Below, one piece after another: positions 47,263-56,264 of a stretch of DNA of 64,000 bases. The stretch lies in assembly GCF_001590925.1 (NCBI RefSeq), contig NZ_BCTU01000020.1, positions 123,963 through 187,962 on the forward strand, in the 5' to 3' direction. How positions within the stretch are numbered: the stretch's first letter is position 1; the number at the start of each line of letters is the position of its first letter. The notes beneath the pieces were generated by a model. That model did no database searches and was not told the DNA's origin. It saw only the letters and a program-made list of their open reading frames with translations. The stretch is from Serratia plymuthica NBRC 102599. GTDB taxonomy: Bacteria > Pseudomonadota > Gammaproteobacteria > Enterobacterales > Enterobacteriaceae. The position numbers and the translations under genes are program-made.

Positions 47263-49803
47263 TTACTGCGTCTCTGACTCGTCCGCCGGCAGCGCCTGGC
47301 ACGGCAACAACAGGTTGCTCAGCGTGCTGTCCGGCAGCATCTTCGGCAGGCTGATGGCGCACTGCGCCGCGCCGTTCCAGTGCACCGTCATGCGCTCACC
47401 AACCTGAATGCCGCTCAGGTAGACACTGCCGCCGTCGTTCACTATCCCTGTATCCTGCTTGTTGGCGTTCATCACCGTGGCGCCGAATGGCGGCGTACTG
47501 CCGTCCACCAGGGTGATCACCGCCATCGCCTTCTCCCCGGCGATCACGTCAAATTTCCGGTAACCGATAGCCCCCTCGGTCAGGGTGGCCTGCACCACCG
47601 ATTTGGTGGCCTCGGCGTTGTCGCCCAGCTTGTTCAGATCAATGCTGGCCTTGTTGCGGTAGTAGCTGTTCACGTCCGCCACCACCGCCTTGCCGAACCT
47701 GTTGCTGTCGCTGGTGCTGCCGTAGCCGCGTACCGGCACCCCGGCCACGCCGCCGGTATCCAGCAACAGACGGGTACTGCCCGGCATGCCGATGCGATGC
47801 AGCGCGCCACCCTGCGGCGTGATCGTCGCGCCCCCCTGGGCGGAGAAGCCCAGTGCGCTATAGCTGCCTTGCTGATAGCTGGCGTTGGCGCTCAACCGGG
47901 CGATATCGCCCTCGTGGTTGTAATAACCGCTCAGGTTGGTACCACCGCGTGAATGGCCTGCGCTCAGCTGGTAGTTGTTATGCTCGTCAATCCGGTCATA
48001 AACCCCCACCCGGTGGGTGGTATCACGCCCGTTCACCGAGGTGTTGTAGCTGAGGTTGGTGCCGTTGCCCCACGGCATCGACAGCGACAGATACATGCCA
48101 TCGTCATTGCTGCCGTTGTACTTGTTGCGGTAGCCGGACAACGACAGGCTCAGGTTCTTGAACCGGCCGATATCGAAGTAGCGCGACATCGTCAGGTTGT
48201 AGCGGTCATTCACCGGCCGATCCCAGTAGGTCTGGTGGTCGTAGTTCAGGTACAAACTGACCCCGGCATCGCGGAACTGCTTGTTAAAGGTGATGGTGTA
48301 CATCTCCTTGCTGCCACCAACCCGCTTGCCGTAATAGCGCGCGTCCAGGTACTCGCTCATGCTCATGAAGTCCTGCTCCGAGAAGCGGTAGCCGGCGAAG
48401 GTCACCTGGCTGTCCAGTTCGTCAAAGCTCTTCGAATAGCTCAGGCGGTACGAACCGCCGCTCAGCGTGCCATCCTGTTGCGGCAAATGCGTCCGCGACT
48501 GGGTGGCGTCAAACGACAGCGCCCCCAGCGCCATCAGGTCACGGCCGATACCCAGCGACGCCGCCTTGTAATCACCGCCGCCCAGCGCGCCGCCGTACAA
48601 CGACCAGCCGTTGCTCACCCCCCAGGAAAACTCCCCGGTGCCGAATAACGGGCCGTTGGTACGGTGCTGCCAGTCCGAAGGCCGCCCCGCCGCCGCTTTG
48701 AAACGCACCGAACCAGGACGAGTCAGATAAGGAATGCTGGCGGTGTTCATGGTGAACGCCTGTACGCTACCGTCCTGCTCCTCCACCCGCACGTCCAGCT
48801 CGCCGGACACCGCTTCGCTGATGTCCTGGATGCGGAAGGGGCCGGACGCTACCTGAGTCTCGTAAATCACCCGCCCCTGCTGGCTGATCGTCACCTTGGC
48901 GTTGGTCTTCGCTACCCCTACCACTTCCGGCGCATAACCGCGCAGGTTCGGCGGCAGCATATTGTCGTCCGACACCAGGCTGGCACCGGTAAAACGGAAG
49001 CTGTCGAACATGCCGGAGTTGAGGTAATCCTCCCCCAGCGTCAGCCGCGATCGCAGCGCCGGCAGGGCGCGATAAACGTAATAACGGCTCCAGTCCAGTT
49101 GTTGATCGGTGCCCTGTCCGGAACCGGTCTGGTGATTGAGCTGCGCCTGCCAGTCTGCCCTCAGCCGCCAGGCACCCAGGTTGGCACCGGTGGTACCGTT
49201 GCCGCTCAGGCTATAGCGCTGTGAGCCGTCGCGTTGCTGGCGCTGGGTCTGGCCATTGAGGTTGTAATCAAACAACAGCCCCGAAATACCCTCATCCCAG
49301 CGCGATGGCGGGTCCCAGTCCGGCGAAGAATATTCCAGGTAAGCCTGCGGAATGCTCAGGTACAGCGCCGCAGTGGCCAGATCGCCCCGGGCTTCCATGC
49401 CTTTCAGGCTGGTGGTGTCGAGACATTCATCCTGATGCCACCAGCGCAGCGCTTTCAGTGCGTCGGCCTTCAGCCCCAGTTGCTCTACCAGCGCCGGTGA
49501 AAGGCAGGCCTGGCTGCCTTTCGGGTCGTCTTCCGGCGGGTAAAAATGAATGTTCTGCTCAGGCAGTTCATTTTTATTGATGTGCACCGTCAGGCTATAA
49601 GCGCCCGGCATCATGTAACCGCTGCGGGAGAACTGGCTCAGGTCGATATTTTTTCGGTCATTCACATCCAGCACGTCGGTATTAAACTGTATGCCGTCAT
49701 CGGCATAGCCCGGCGCCACCGCAGAACTTATCGCCAGACAAATACAGGCCCTTAACAACTGAATACGAAACCGCGTCCCTGCAGGAAAAAACACCATAGC
49801 CAT
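47263..49803 (-). CDS. Fimbrial outer-membrane usher
   Basis: A complete usher of 846 residues: signal peptide (cleavage near GYA), N-terminal chaperone-binding domain (FNTDVLDVNDRKNIDLSQF), the 24-strand barrel with the plug domain (GYAPEVVGVAKTNAKVTI, QGRVIYETQVASGPF), and C-terminal domains with DTGGVAGVPV and a final LLLPCQ. It assembles and exports the fimbria. The N-terminal Cys pair near SQACLSP and DECLD is present. It is paralogous to the truncated usher at the left edge of the window. Confidence 0.97.
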   Translation of the reverse strand: MAMVFFPAGTRFRIQLLRACICLAISSAVAPGYADDGIQFNTDVLDVNDRKNIDLSQFSRSGYMMPGAYSLTVHINKNELPEQNIHFYPPEDDPKGSQACLSPALVEQLGLKADALKALRWWHQDECLDTTSLKGMEARGDLATAALYLSIPQAYLEYSSPDWDPPSRWDEGISGLLFDYNLNGQTQRQQRDGSQRYSLSGNGTTGANLGAWRLRADWQAQLNHQTGSGQGTDQQLDWSRYYVYRALPALRSRLTLGEDYLNSGMFDSFRFTGASLVSDDNMLPPNLRGYAPEVVGVAKTNAKVTISQQGRVIYETQVASGPFRIQDISEAVSGELDVRVEEQDGSVQAFTMNTASIPYLTRPGSVRFKAAAGRPSDWQHRTNGPLFGTGEFSWGVSNGWSLYGGALGGGDYKAASLGIGRDLMALGALSFDATQSRTHLPQQDGTLSGGSYRLSYSKSFDELDSQVTFAGYRFSEQDFMSMSEYLDARYYGKRVGGSKEMYTITFNKQFRDAGVSLYLNYDHQTYWDRPVNDRYNLTMSRYFDIGRFKNLSLSLSGYRNKYNGSNDDGMYLSLSMPWGNGTNLSYNTSVNGRDTTHRVGVYDRIDEHNNYQLSAGHSRGGTNLSGYYNHEGDIARLSANASYQQGSYSALGFSAQGGATITPQGGALHRIGMPGSTRLLLDTGGVAGVPVRGYGSTSDSNRFGKAVVADVNSYYRNKASIDLNKLGDNAEATKSVVQATLTEGAIGYRKFDVIAGEKAMAVITLVDGSTPPFGATVMNANKQDTGIVNDGGSVYLSGIQVGERMTVHWNGAAQCAISLPKMLPDSTLSNLLLPCQALPADESETQ

Positions 49804-49834
49804 CTACCCTGTTATTTAATAATTTTTATCCGCG

Positions 49835-50380
49835 TCAGTAATAATCCAGCTTGAAACGTACGGCGGAAAAGTAATTCCCAGCACGTAATGCCTGGTTATT
49901 GCTTACCAGCCGCATGGCATAATTCAGCTGCATAGTCCCTAATGAAATATCCCCGAGCGGCAAAGGTTTCCCTGGTGTGGCAATATTCCCCTGTCCGTCG
50001 GCAATTTGCAGGGCGACACCTTTGGCCTCACCTCGCACGCCAAATAATTCTCCGTCCGCTTCACCGTCGAACGTCACCTGAAAATGCTTCCAGTCCGGCA
50101 ATGTATTATTAGGCCGGGTTAATACGCAGTTGATTAACTCAATGGATAATGGGTGTGTTATTCCCTGGCCGTCGCGAATAATATCGGCGACCGGCACAGT
50201 TTCCATATCAATAACCTGTTCGCGACTGCCAGCGGCAATGGCGCAGGCGGTATCAATAATGGCCCCTTGCATATTGACGCGTCCCCAGCCCTGAGTCTGG
50301 TGGGCGGCCTGAGCGCTGCTGAAAGATAACAACAGGGTCAATATGCAAGGGGGCATTAATTTCCCAGAAAAATGATTCAT
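49835..50380 (-). CDS. Fimbrial subunit (MrpB-like position)
   Basis: A 181-residue pilin-fold protein with start at ATG 50380, where the signal peptide begins (cleavage near AQAA); an in-frame extension to 50440 overlaps the upstream hairpin. AIIDTACAIAAGSREQ and the INCVLTRP region supply the Cys pair, and the C-terminal strand ends FSAVRFKLDYY. It lies between the major subunit and the usher, as MrpB does. Its transcript lies beyond a strong intrinsic terminator, so its level should be well below that of the major subunit. Confidence 0.9.
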   Translation of the reverse strand: MNHFSGKLMPPCILTLLLSFSSAQAAHQTQGWGRVNMQGAIIDTACAIAAGSREQVIDMETVPVADIIRDGQGITHPLSIELINCVLTRPNNTLPDWKHFQVTFDGEADGELFGVRGEAKGVALQIADGQGNIATPGKPLPLGDISLGTMQLNYAMRLVSNNQALRAGNYFSAVRFKLDYY

Positions 50381-50414
50381 TGAATATTCCCTATTCACAA
50401 ACGTGTCTTCCGGT

Positions 50415-50442
50415 AAAAAAGCATGCGGGCGAACCCGCATGC
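50415..50442 (-). terminator. Attenuator-like terminator after the major subunit gene
   Basis: On the minus strand GCATGCGGG, four-base loop, CCCGCATGC, then six T. It lies 25 bases past the major subunit stop and 35 bases before the next gene. It would let most transcripts end after the major pilin and only a fraction read into usher and chaperone genes. Confidence 0.88.
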
Positions 50443-50467
50443 TGAATTCATTTCACCACAGAGGGGC

Positions 50468-51019
50468 TTATTGGTAAGCCAGGGTGAAGTCAGCCACGGA
50501 CTGGAATTCGCCCGGAGTCACTACGGCGCCAGAAGCTTTGCTGCCCTGCAGGTAAGCGGAGAAGCTCAGGGTGTTATTACCGTTGCCCAGCGCCTGCGCA
50601 CTGGATGCTTTACCCAGTTCGATCAATTGACCAGAACCGTCGGTAATAGCAATACCTGCGCCTTTAGCGGTACCGGTAATACCCAGCAGCTTGCTGTCAC
50701 CAACAGAAGATGCGCCGGTAAAGGTAATGGCTACGGTATTGTTCTTGCCTGCATCTTTGCTGACCAATTCACAGTTTTCCAGTTTGATCTGGAAGTTTTT
50801 CGGCGTGGACTGGCCACCGTCTTTCAGTGCCACATTAGAAACCTGGCCCAGGTTCACGGTCTGGTCTACAGTTTCAGGGGTAATAGAGCAAGGAGCATCG
50901 ATAATTGCGCCTTTAAAGGTTACGGTGCCGTGGCCCTGATCTTTAACCGCGGCGTTAGCCATCATAGAAGTTGCGCCGAAAGCCAGTACTGCTGCCATCA
51001 TGATTTTATTCAGTTTCAT
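50468..51019 (-). CDS. Major fimbrial subunit
   Basis: A 183-residue major pilin. Signal peptide residues 1-23 (ending ANA|AVKDQ), N-terminal donor strand GHGTVTFKGAII, Cys pair DAPCSITP and LENCELV, and C-terminal strand ending VADFTLAYQ. It resembles FimA/MrpA-type subunits. It is first in the leftward operon with a good sigma-70 promoter just upstream and a terminator just downstream. Being the most abundant exported protein of the locus, it is a natural candidate substrate for the operon's oligosaccharyltransferase, but no obvious glycosylation sequon is recognisable. Confidence 0.95.
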   Translation of the reverse strand: MKLNKIMMAAVLAFGATSMMANAAVKDQGHGTVTFKGAIIDAPCSITPETVDQTVNLGQVSNVALKDGGQSTPKNFQIKLENCELVSKDAGKNNTVAITFTGASSVGDSKLLGITGTAKGAGIAITDGSGQLIELGKASSAQALGNGNNTLSFSAYLQGSKASGAVVTPGEFQSVADFTLAYQ

Positions 51020-51037
51020 AAAAAGCCCTTACATTCC

Positions 51038-51065
51038 TTTATAAGAAGAGGATATCAATAGTCAA
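51038..51065 (-). promoter_or_regulatory. Sigma-70-type promoter of the second fimbrial operon
   Basis: On the minus strand TTGACT (51060-51065), 16-base spacer, TATAAA (51038-51043). Transcription would begin about 12 bases before the major subunit ATG at 51019, a short leader. No flanking inverted repeats or recombinase gene typical of a phase-variable fim or mrp switch were seen. Confidence 0.5.
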
Positions 51066-51438
51066 TTTTAAAATGTGTTTGAGAGAGTAGAGAAAACCGG
51101 ATGATACCTAAGCTTTATCTTACCCACTCTATTTTCAACCAGCTCACCGCCAGCCACTACAATGTACCCAACCCAGAACCAGATTGGAACATTATAGTGT
51201 GAATGTACAAAATTACGGAATTTAATAAACAAAAATAATAGATATATATGATTTAAAACCAAAAATGACTTGCCAATTATGGATATAGACATGTTCATAA
51301 ATATTCATATAGCTGATTTTAATTAATACGTGACAAAGAAGCAGATTAATCCTACATCCAACCCGGTGGGGTTATTGAAAAAAGAAATCGGTGATAGCAG
51401 AATCAGACCTCTCAAGGATAAGACGAGGTTTTACTAAA
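51066..51438. promoter_or_regulatory. Divergent control region of fimbrial operon and ToxR-like regulator
   Basis: About 370 AT-rich bases with no gene. It should contain control sites for the fimbrial promoter and the promoter of the wHTH gene at 51439. No palindrome stood out. Confidence 0.4.
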
Positions 51439-52206
51439 ATGATTTTCGTAATAAACAAGACGGTTAAATACAATGAATATGAAGGAACGCTGGAAAACAT
51501 TGACGACCCAGGCAACACTATTATCCTGGTTAAGCCCGCGTGCAGACTTCTGTCGATCTTCGTAAGAAATAATGACATGCTCATTAAGCGTAAACAGTTG
51601 CTTGATGAGGTATGGGAGGATTATGGGCTTAAAGCAACGGACAGTAATCTGAACAACTATATTTCCGGCCTGAGAAAATCGCTGGCAAAGTTCGATGATG
51701 ACGAGCTGATAATCACCTACCCAAGGCAGGGATTTAAATTCGTCGCAAAAAAGATTACCCGACAGGAAGCCAACACGGCAATGTTAGACCCAGATTGCAT
51801 CATAGAAGTAGAAAACAAGGAAAACCTGACGACGGATGCCCCGGCAGCTGCCAATCGGCATTATTATGCTGGCCTGAGAAATATTCCGCTAAAAAAAATC
51901 GCCATTATCAGTGTTATCTTGCTGATACCCTTTTTTTTAAGCATGGCTTATAAACAGATTCCGGTCAGTAACATTACCAACCTGGGTCAGTATAAGAACT
52001 GCGACATTTACTCGATAAAGTACAATGGAATGCAGCCGAAAGAGATTGAGGACATGATCGCTAAACGCTACTCCTGCGAGGATAAGGCCAATATATATTA
52101 TTACTTCAACATCAAGGAAAAAGGGCTTTCATCCTATGCGTCATTGATCACTTACTGCCCGTTGGATGTCTCCGTCGCCTGTGAACTCAGTTACATAAAA
52201 AGTTAA
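51439..52206 (+). CDS. ToxR/CadC-like membrane-bound winged-helix regulator
   Basis: A 255-residue protein. Residues about 1-105 form an OmpR-type winged helix (Trans_reg_C: RKQLLDEVWEDYGLKATDSNLNNYISGLRK then YPRQGFKFVA, given in part). One transmembrane segment lies near residues 153-172 (KIAIISVILLIPFFLSMA), followed by a periplasmic domain with Cys in QYKNCDIY, RYSCED, ITYCPL and VACEL. I chose ATG 51439 because the upstream frame lacks protein-like content and GAGG precedes it. It is divergent from the fimbrial operon and a paralogue of the regulator at 52865-53641. It is probably a local activator of surface-structure genes. Confidence 0.85.
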   Translation: MIFVINKTVKYNEYEGTLENIDDPGNTIILVKPACRLLSIFVRNNDMLIKRKQLLDEVWEDYGLKATDSNLNNYISGLRKSLAKFDDDELIITYPRQGFKFVAKKITRQEANTAMLDPDCIIEVENKENLTTDAPAAANRHYYAGLRNIPLKKIAIISVILLIPFFLSMAYKQIPVSNITNLGQYKNCDIYSIKYNGMQPKEIEDMIAKRYSCEDKANIYYYFNIKEKGLSSYASLITYCPLDVSVACELSYIKS

Positions 52207-52346
52207 TTGCGCCTAAAAACCAGAACACCTGATTGATAATGCATAAAAAACACAATAAAAACGGCTACTGAGTGACCTTAGACAGTAACTTTCGCCATAA
52301 CCAGGTTTGTAGATAACATCACCGAATCATTTTATCCTGCGAAAAA

Positions 52347-52389
52347 CCCATAATAGCGTCAAGAACACGCTATCGAACGCTATTATGGG
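52347..52389 (-). terminator. Terminator between convergent regulator and FidL-like genes
   Basis: CCCATAATAGCGT (52347-52359) and ACGCTATTATGGG (52377-52389) form a perfect 13-bp inverted repeat. On the minus strand it is followed by TTTTTC, so it should terminate the FidL-like transcript ending at 52402. It may also stop the plus-strand gene at 52206. Confidence 0.75.
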
Positions 52390-52401
52390 ACAATGCCGCA
52401 T

Positions 52402-52899
52402 TCAGGTTTTGGTGCAGATAAAAATAGGGGCACGGTTTCCACTAAAGACATAGTTTTTAGTATTCAACCTCTCTATCTTCAGTAAAAAATACTTGCTGTT
52501 TATCACCGGCAATGCCTGGCTCAGATCGTCCTGTCCGGCATTATCCGCCGGCTGTTTTTTCATATCTTTGACGGTAAAGTAGTAATAACCGCTTCGGTAT
52601 TTGTAATCAGCCTCGATCATCCGTGACAGTGTGAAGCTCCCCTTCGCGCCGTTAGCGTGCCCGTTAATCATAAAGGTCGCCTCACGGAAACCAGAGGACA
52701 CCAGATTGACCAGTATAATGCTTTCTTTCTTTTCACCCTCAATGGGCCTGATGATCTTAACCACCGCTTTACACTCCGGCACGGTGCGAAAGCCAAACAT
52801 CAAGTAGGACATACCTGCAATGATCACTACGGATAAGGCCGAGACCGCGAGACAAATATTTTTCTTATAATTGCCTTTTTTCAATAATCTCATGAGCAT
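52402..52899 (-). CDS. FidL-like inner-membrane protein
   Basis: A protein of about 165 residues with one transmembrane segment (about residues 15-37, NICLAVSALSVVIIAGMSYLMF) and a periplasmic domain with two Cys (VPECKAV and FICTKT). Arrangement and look match FidL/YqeJ-type proteins that partner the MarT/YqeI ToxR-like regulators in Salmonella and E. coli. The start is uncertain (ATG 52899 or 52893); either overlaps the regulator's 3' end by about 30 bases, so translation is coupled. It probably modulates the regulator across the membrane, as ToxS does for ToxR. Confidence 0.75.
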   Translation of the reverse strand: MLMRLLKKGNYKKNICLAVSALSVVIIAGMSYLMFGFRTVPECKAVVKIIRPIEGEKKESIILVNLVSSGFREATFMINGHANGAKGSFTLSRMIEADYKYRSGYYYFTVKDMKKQPADNAGQDDLSQALPVINSKYFLLKIERLNTKNYVFSGNRAPIFICTKT

Positions 52900-53641
52900 T
52901 CTCACACTGAGCTTCAACCCCCTCTAACCGTGAGGCAGGGCAGTAAGATAGAAAAGATATGGCGTTATTCATGCCGGCCCTGCTGACCAGCATCTTGGTG
53001 TTAAAATAATAAATGGTTGCAGGCACCTTGCAGTTAAACTTTGCCGATTCAATCAAGGGTTTTACTTTTTCCAGCTCATCATCGGTATGTTTGACATAAT
53101 GTGACGTCGTTAAGACCTCGACGGAGCAGAGATCTATCTTACCAATTTCACTGTGTTTGACGGGCTGATATTGATCAAAAAAAGGGTAAGCCGTAACCAT
53201 GAGGATCGCCATGGCCGCCAGCACCAGCGATACCAGGCCAGCAGGCCTCCATTTTATCTCTGCGGCAGGTGCCGGCAAGTCCCCGCTCACCGAACTCAGC
53301 GAGCTCTCCCCATCAACCGTGTTCACTTCATCGGCAGAAAACATAAACCCTTGCCGGGGTACAGTGACAATAATCTCACTTTCGCCAAAGGCGTTGAATA
53401 TTTTCCTGATCATCGAGATATAGTTATTCAAATTGCTGTGCGAGGAGGATTTCCCATACTCATCCCAGCCATTGGAGAGAAGAAACTCCCGGGTCAGCAA
53501 CAGATTGTTATTTTTCACCAACAGCGACAATACTCTGCACAATGTTGCAGTAAGCATAACGGGCTCGATGGTATCATCCAGCAACTCTATCGAAGACTTA
53601 TCTTCATGGAAGATAATCCGTTTATTGATTATAAATTTCAT
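52865..53641 (-). CDS. MarT/YqeI-like membrane-bound winged-helix regulator
   Basis: A 258-residue ToxR-like protein. Winged helix in residues about 1-105 (LTREFLLSNGWDEYGKSSSHSNLNNYISMIRK and VPRQGFMFSA, given in part), one transmembrane segment near residues 135-153 (GLVSLVLAAMAILMVTAYPF), then a periplasmic domain with Cys in KIDLCSVEV, KFNCKVP, LSYCPAS and EAQCEN. It shares SNLNNYIS, PRQGF, IYYF and YCP blocks with the regulator at 51439-52206. Pairing with a FidL-like gene matches marT-fidL, which controls an adhesin in Salmonella. Neighbouring fimbrial or TPS genes are plausible targets. Confidence 0.85.
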   Translation of the reverse strand: MKFIINKRIIFHEDKSSIELLDDTIEPVMLTATLCRVLSLLVKNNNLLLTREFLLSNGWDEYGKSSSHSNLNNYISMIRKIFNAFGESEIIVTVPRQGFMFSADEVNTVDGESSLSSVSGDLPAPAAEIKWRPAGLVSLVLAAMAILMVTAYPFFDQYQPVKHSEIGKIDLCSVEVLTTSHYVKHTDDELEKVKPLIESAKFNCKVPATIYYFNTKMLVSRAGMNNAISFLSYCPASRLEGVEAQCENAHEIIEKRQL

Positions 53642-54793
53642 TTATCCACTTTCATTCCATATAAAGCCCGGTAAATAAATAAAAATAGTGTCGCAATCAT
53701 ATTCAAAAAAAACGAATTAAGAAAATTCTTAAAAAACAATACTACAACAAAAGAATCAAGGGTGTCCAAGGGTATTGACAGAACAGCATGGCTCCACATA
53801 AATGTTCCAAACACCGGTTGACGCAAACACAATCCTTATACCATGAATTAAAAGGATTTTCCCATTCATGATGCTCTTTTGAGGGTAAGCAAACTGCCCA
53901 TTGGTGTACGCTGCTGATGTTATGCTGTGTTATTGATCGTTACATGGGTGTTTCCACATTGTTGCGGGCGCCATCTGAATGCCACGCTAACTCTGGGTTT
54001 CAAGAGAACAATTCGCCTCGGCTGCGAAATGGCGCGGCAATATGGCGCAGAATCATCCGCCCCTGACCCAGGTCGATTACACCAAAACCCGCTCGCAACC
54101 CCTGGCTCAAGGGTTGCACATCAAGCCATCGGCACTTCTCTGTCTTCTTGCGACAAATCCAACATTTTTCCCACTTCGATTAATGCTTGCCTGATTTCTA
54201 CATAAATAAAAAAGAAAACGTTCTTCGGTTGGAATAGTTTCGGTAAATAGATACTCTCAGCAATAAGTGCTTCATTGGTATTCTCACCCTGCAATACCCC
54301 TAAAAATTTTAAGTGCTCTTATCATCAAAAGATCATGCAAGCATAATGTTAATATTTTTTTGTCACTGGCTGCATCACTTCCCTCCCCCAGACAGTGACA
54401 AAACAATTACACCTGCATGCTCAATCATCCTGACGAACAAGAAAAGGCCTGTCTGGCCTAAAAAACACCCTCTTAATTCTGGATGCTTTTCACAGACAGA
54501 TAAGCCAGAAATATAAATATATATCTATAATATACACAAAGCGAAATAAACTTATAATTAATTAGTTTTCGACCCAGAGCAAACAAAACAAACACCAAAA
54601 AAACCCATCAATCCAGCATAATAATTTGATTATAAGAGAACAATTACCATAATATTTCGCCAGGTAATCCTGCATGGTATTTTATTGATTCTGGTCTCAG
54701 AAATTTAATTGGCGCTATTTACATATTGATATGCAAGCGCGTTGCTGAAACCGGATCAATATTATAAAACCCTTATATTTATGGAGTAATAAA
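53642..54793. other. Long AT-rich intergenic region upstream of the second TPS locus
   Basis: There are 1152 bases with no well-supported gene. A plus-strand frame at 53927-54205 (92 residues) lies in a locally GC-richer patch (about 53960-54150) and may be a decayed gene fragment; no family was recognised. The final 250 bases are very AT-rich and should contain the tpsA promoter. GGAG precedes ATG 54794. Confidence 0.4.
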
Positions 54794-56206
54794 ATGAAAA
54801 AGGTATTACCAAGGAAAATATCCTGCCTTTCGGCAATGATTATGCTGTGTGTTAGCGGCGGCTCCGCCTTTGCTGACACCTCCATTGTGCCGGTTGGCGG
54901 CAACGTTAACCTCACTGCCAATAATGTGCCGGTAGTGAATATCAATCAGCCAGGTCAGGATGGCGTATCGCATAACCAATACAGCCAGTTTGACGTGGGT
55001 AGCCAGGGCGCGGTATTGAACAATGCGCAAGGCAGCGCGCAAAGCCAACTGGCCGGCGCCATCAATGCCAACCCCAACCTGAGCGCAGGCGCCGCGAAGG
55101 TGATTCTTAACGAAATCAATTCCAGCGACAAAACGCTGCTGAATGGGATGATCGAAGTTGCCGGTCAGAAGGCGGACGTTATCGTCGCCAACCGTTCAGG
55201 CATTACCTGTAACGGTTGCGGATTTATCAATACCGGGACTGGGGTACTGACCACTGGCGAGCTGCAGTTCAAAGACAAACAGTTCACCGGCTATAACGTT
55301 ACCGACGGCACGATAACCTTCGAAGGCAAAGGGTTGCAGAAGGGCGATGTGGACTACACCGCCGTGATTGCCCGCGCTGAGAATATCAATGCCGCAGTGC
55401 AAGCCAAGAGCCTGCTGGTGCTGGCGGGCAAAAAGACCGTTACCGCCGATCTGACGCGCTACACCAACGTGGATAACAAGGACAAGTCACCGGAAGTGCT
55501 GGTCGATGTCTCCCAGTTAGGTGGCATGTATGCGGGTAAAATCAACCTGATCGCCAATGAAAACGGTGTTGGCGTCAATAACAACCCGCAAATCAGCCTG
55601 AGAAACAAGGGTGAACTCGTCACTGATGGCGATAATTTGATCCTGACGGCAACGAGCGTTGTAAATCAGGGGAAAATTACCTCAGGTGCCAGTGCAGCGA
55701 TACAAACCACAGCGCTGAACAATAGCGGGGACATAAAAGCCAACGATATAGCCTATATCAATACTACCTCGCTTCAAAATGAGAAAAACATCAGCTCCAA
55801 TAATAAATTAAACATTAACTCTACCTCTCTGGCTAACAAAGCCGGTGGAAATATCACCTCTCATCAGGGCGAAATGGCGTTGAATAGCACCTCGTTCTCT
55901 AATGACGGAAATATTTCCGCACGCGGCAACATCGTTCAGTCGGGTACGTCTTTTTCTAATAGCGGTAGCCTGACATCCACTCAAGGGGGGATCACGTCAT
56001 CAGGTACCTCTTTCTATAATACTGGAAATATCAGCGCATATAATAATATTACCCGGACAGGAACGTCCTTCGGTAATAGCGGAAAAATGGTGTCAACCCA
56101 GGGTTCCGTATTTAACAACGGCAGAGATATCAATAAGCCTGTCGTTGTCTCCCCACCACAACAACAAAACCCATGGTGGTCATCCTGGTGGTACCCACGC
56201 TGGTAA
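54794..56206 (+). CDS. Short TpsA exoprotein with TPS domain, 20-residue repeats and Trp-rich tail
   Basis: A 470-residue ShlA/CdiA-type secreted protein. It has an ordinary signal peptide (residues 1-27, ending AFA) rather than an extended one. The TPS domain (about residues 30-270) has NPNLSAGAAKVILNEI (the NPNL motif), ANRSGITCNGCGFINT and TGELQF. From about residue 300, repeats are built on TSF.N.G.; the last four, from base 55889, are 19-20 residues each. The extreme end PPQQQNPWWSSWWYPRW is Trp/Pro-rich. Family members are usually well over 1000 residues, so this is very short, with no toxin or haemagglutinin body. The tail could anchor the protein at the surface or in its TpsB. Function unknown. 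Confidence 0.85.
   Translation: MKKVLPRKISCLSAMIMLCVSGGSAFADTSIVPVGGNVNLTANNVPVVNINQPGQDGVSHNQYSQFDVGSQGAVLNNAQGSAQSQLAGAINANPNLSAGAAKVILNEINSSDKTLLNGMIEVAGQKADVIVANRSGITCNGCGFINTGTGVLTTGELQFKDKQFTGYNVTDGTITFEGKGLQKGDVDYTAVIARAENINAAVQAKSLLVLAGKKTVTADLTRYTNVDNKDKSPEVLVDVSQLGGMYAGKINLIANENGVGVNNNPQISLRNKGELVTDGDNLILTATSVVNQGKITSGASAAIQTTALNNSGDIKANDIAYINTTSLQNEKNISSNNKLNINSTSLANKAGGNITSHQGEMALNSTSFSNDGNISARGNIVQSGTSFSNSGSLTSTQGGITSSGTSFYNTGNISAYNNITRTGTSFGNSGKMVSTQGSVFNNGRDINKPVVVSPPQQQNPWWSSWWYPRW
55889..56130 (+). repeat. About 20-residue tandem repeats in the short TpsA
   Basis: Four units begin TSFSNDGNI, TSFSNSGSL, TSFYNTGNI and TSFGNSGKM, each 19-20 residues long, alternating between an open N-rich form and an STQG form. 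Earlier, weaker units (TSLQNEKNI, TSLANKAGG) precede them. Each likely forms one coil of a right-handed beta helix. Confidence 0.75.
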
Positions 56207-56213
56207 CATTATT

Positions 56214-56238
56214 CCTCCGCCGCTTGGCGGAGGTTTTT
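56214..56238 (+). terminator. Intrinsic terminator between tpsA and tpsB of the second locus
   Basis: CCTCCGCC (56214-56221), loop GCTT, GGCGGAGG (56226-56233), then five T. It lies 8 bases after the exoprotein stop and 27 bases before the tpsB ATG. It should make the transporter level a fraction of the exoprotein level. Confidence 0.85.
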
Positions 56239-56264
56239 CCCCCGCTCCGATGCCAAAGTTTACT

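Noticed and set aside
51066..51438. Invertible promoter element upstream of the major fimbrial subunit
   Set aside because: No matching inverted repeats flank the promoter, and no tyrosine recombinase gene is present in the window.
53927..54205. 92-codon frame in the long spacer before the second tpsA
   Set aside because: Local GC patch suggests older coding DNA, but no ribosome site, family or conserved motif is visible. Noted as possible debris only.
54794..56206. CdiA-type contact-dependent inhibition system
   Set aside because: The TPS domain is of the same class, but there is no toxic C-terminal domain and no small immunity gene downstream.
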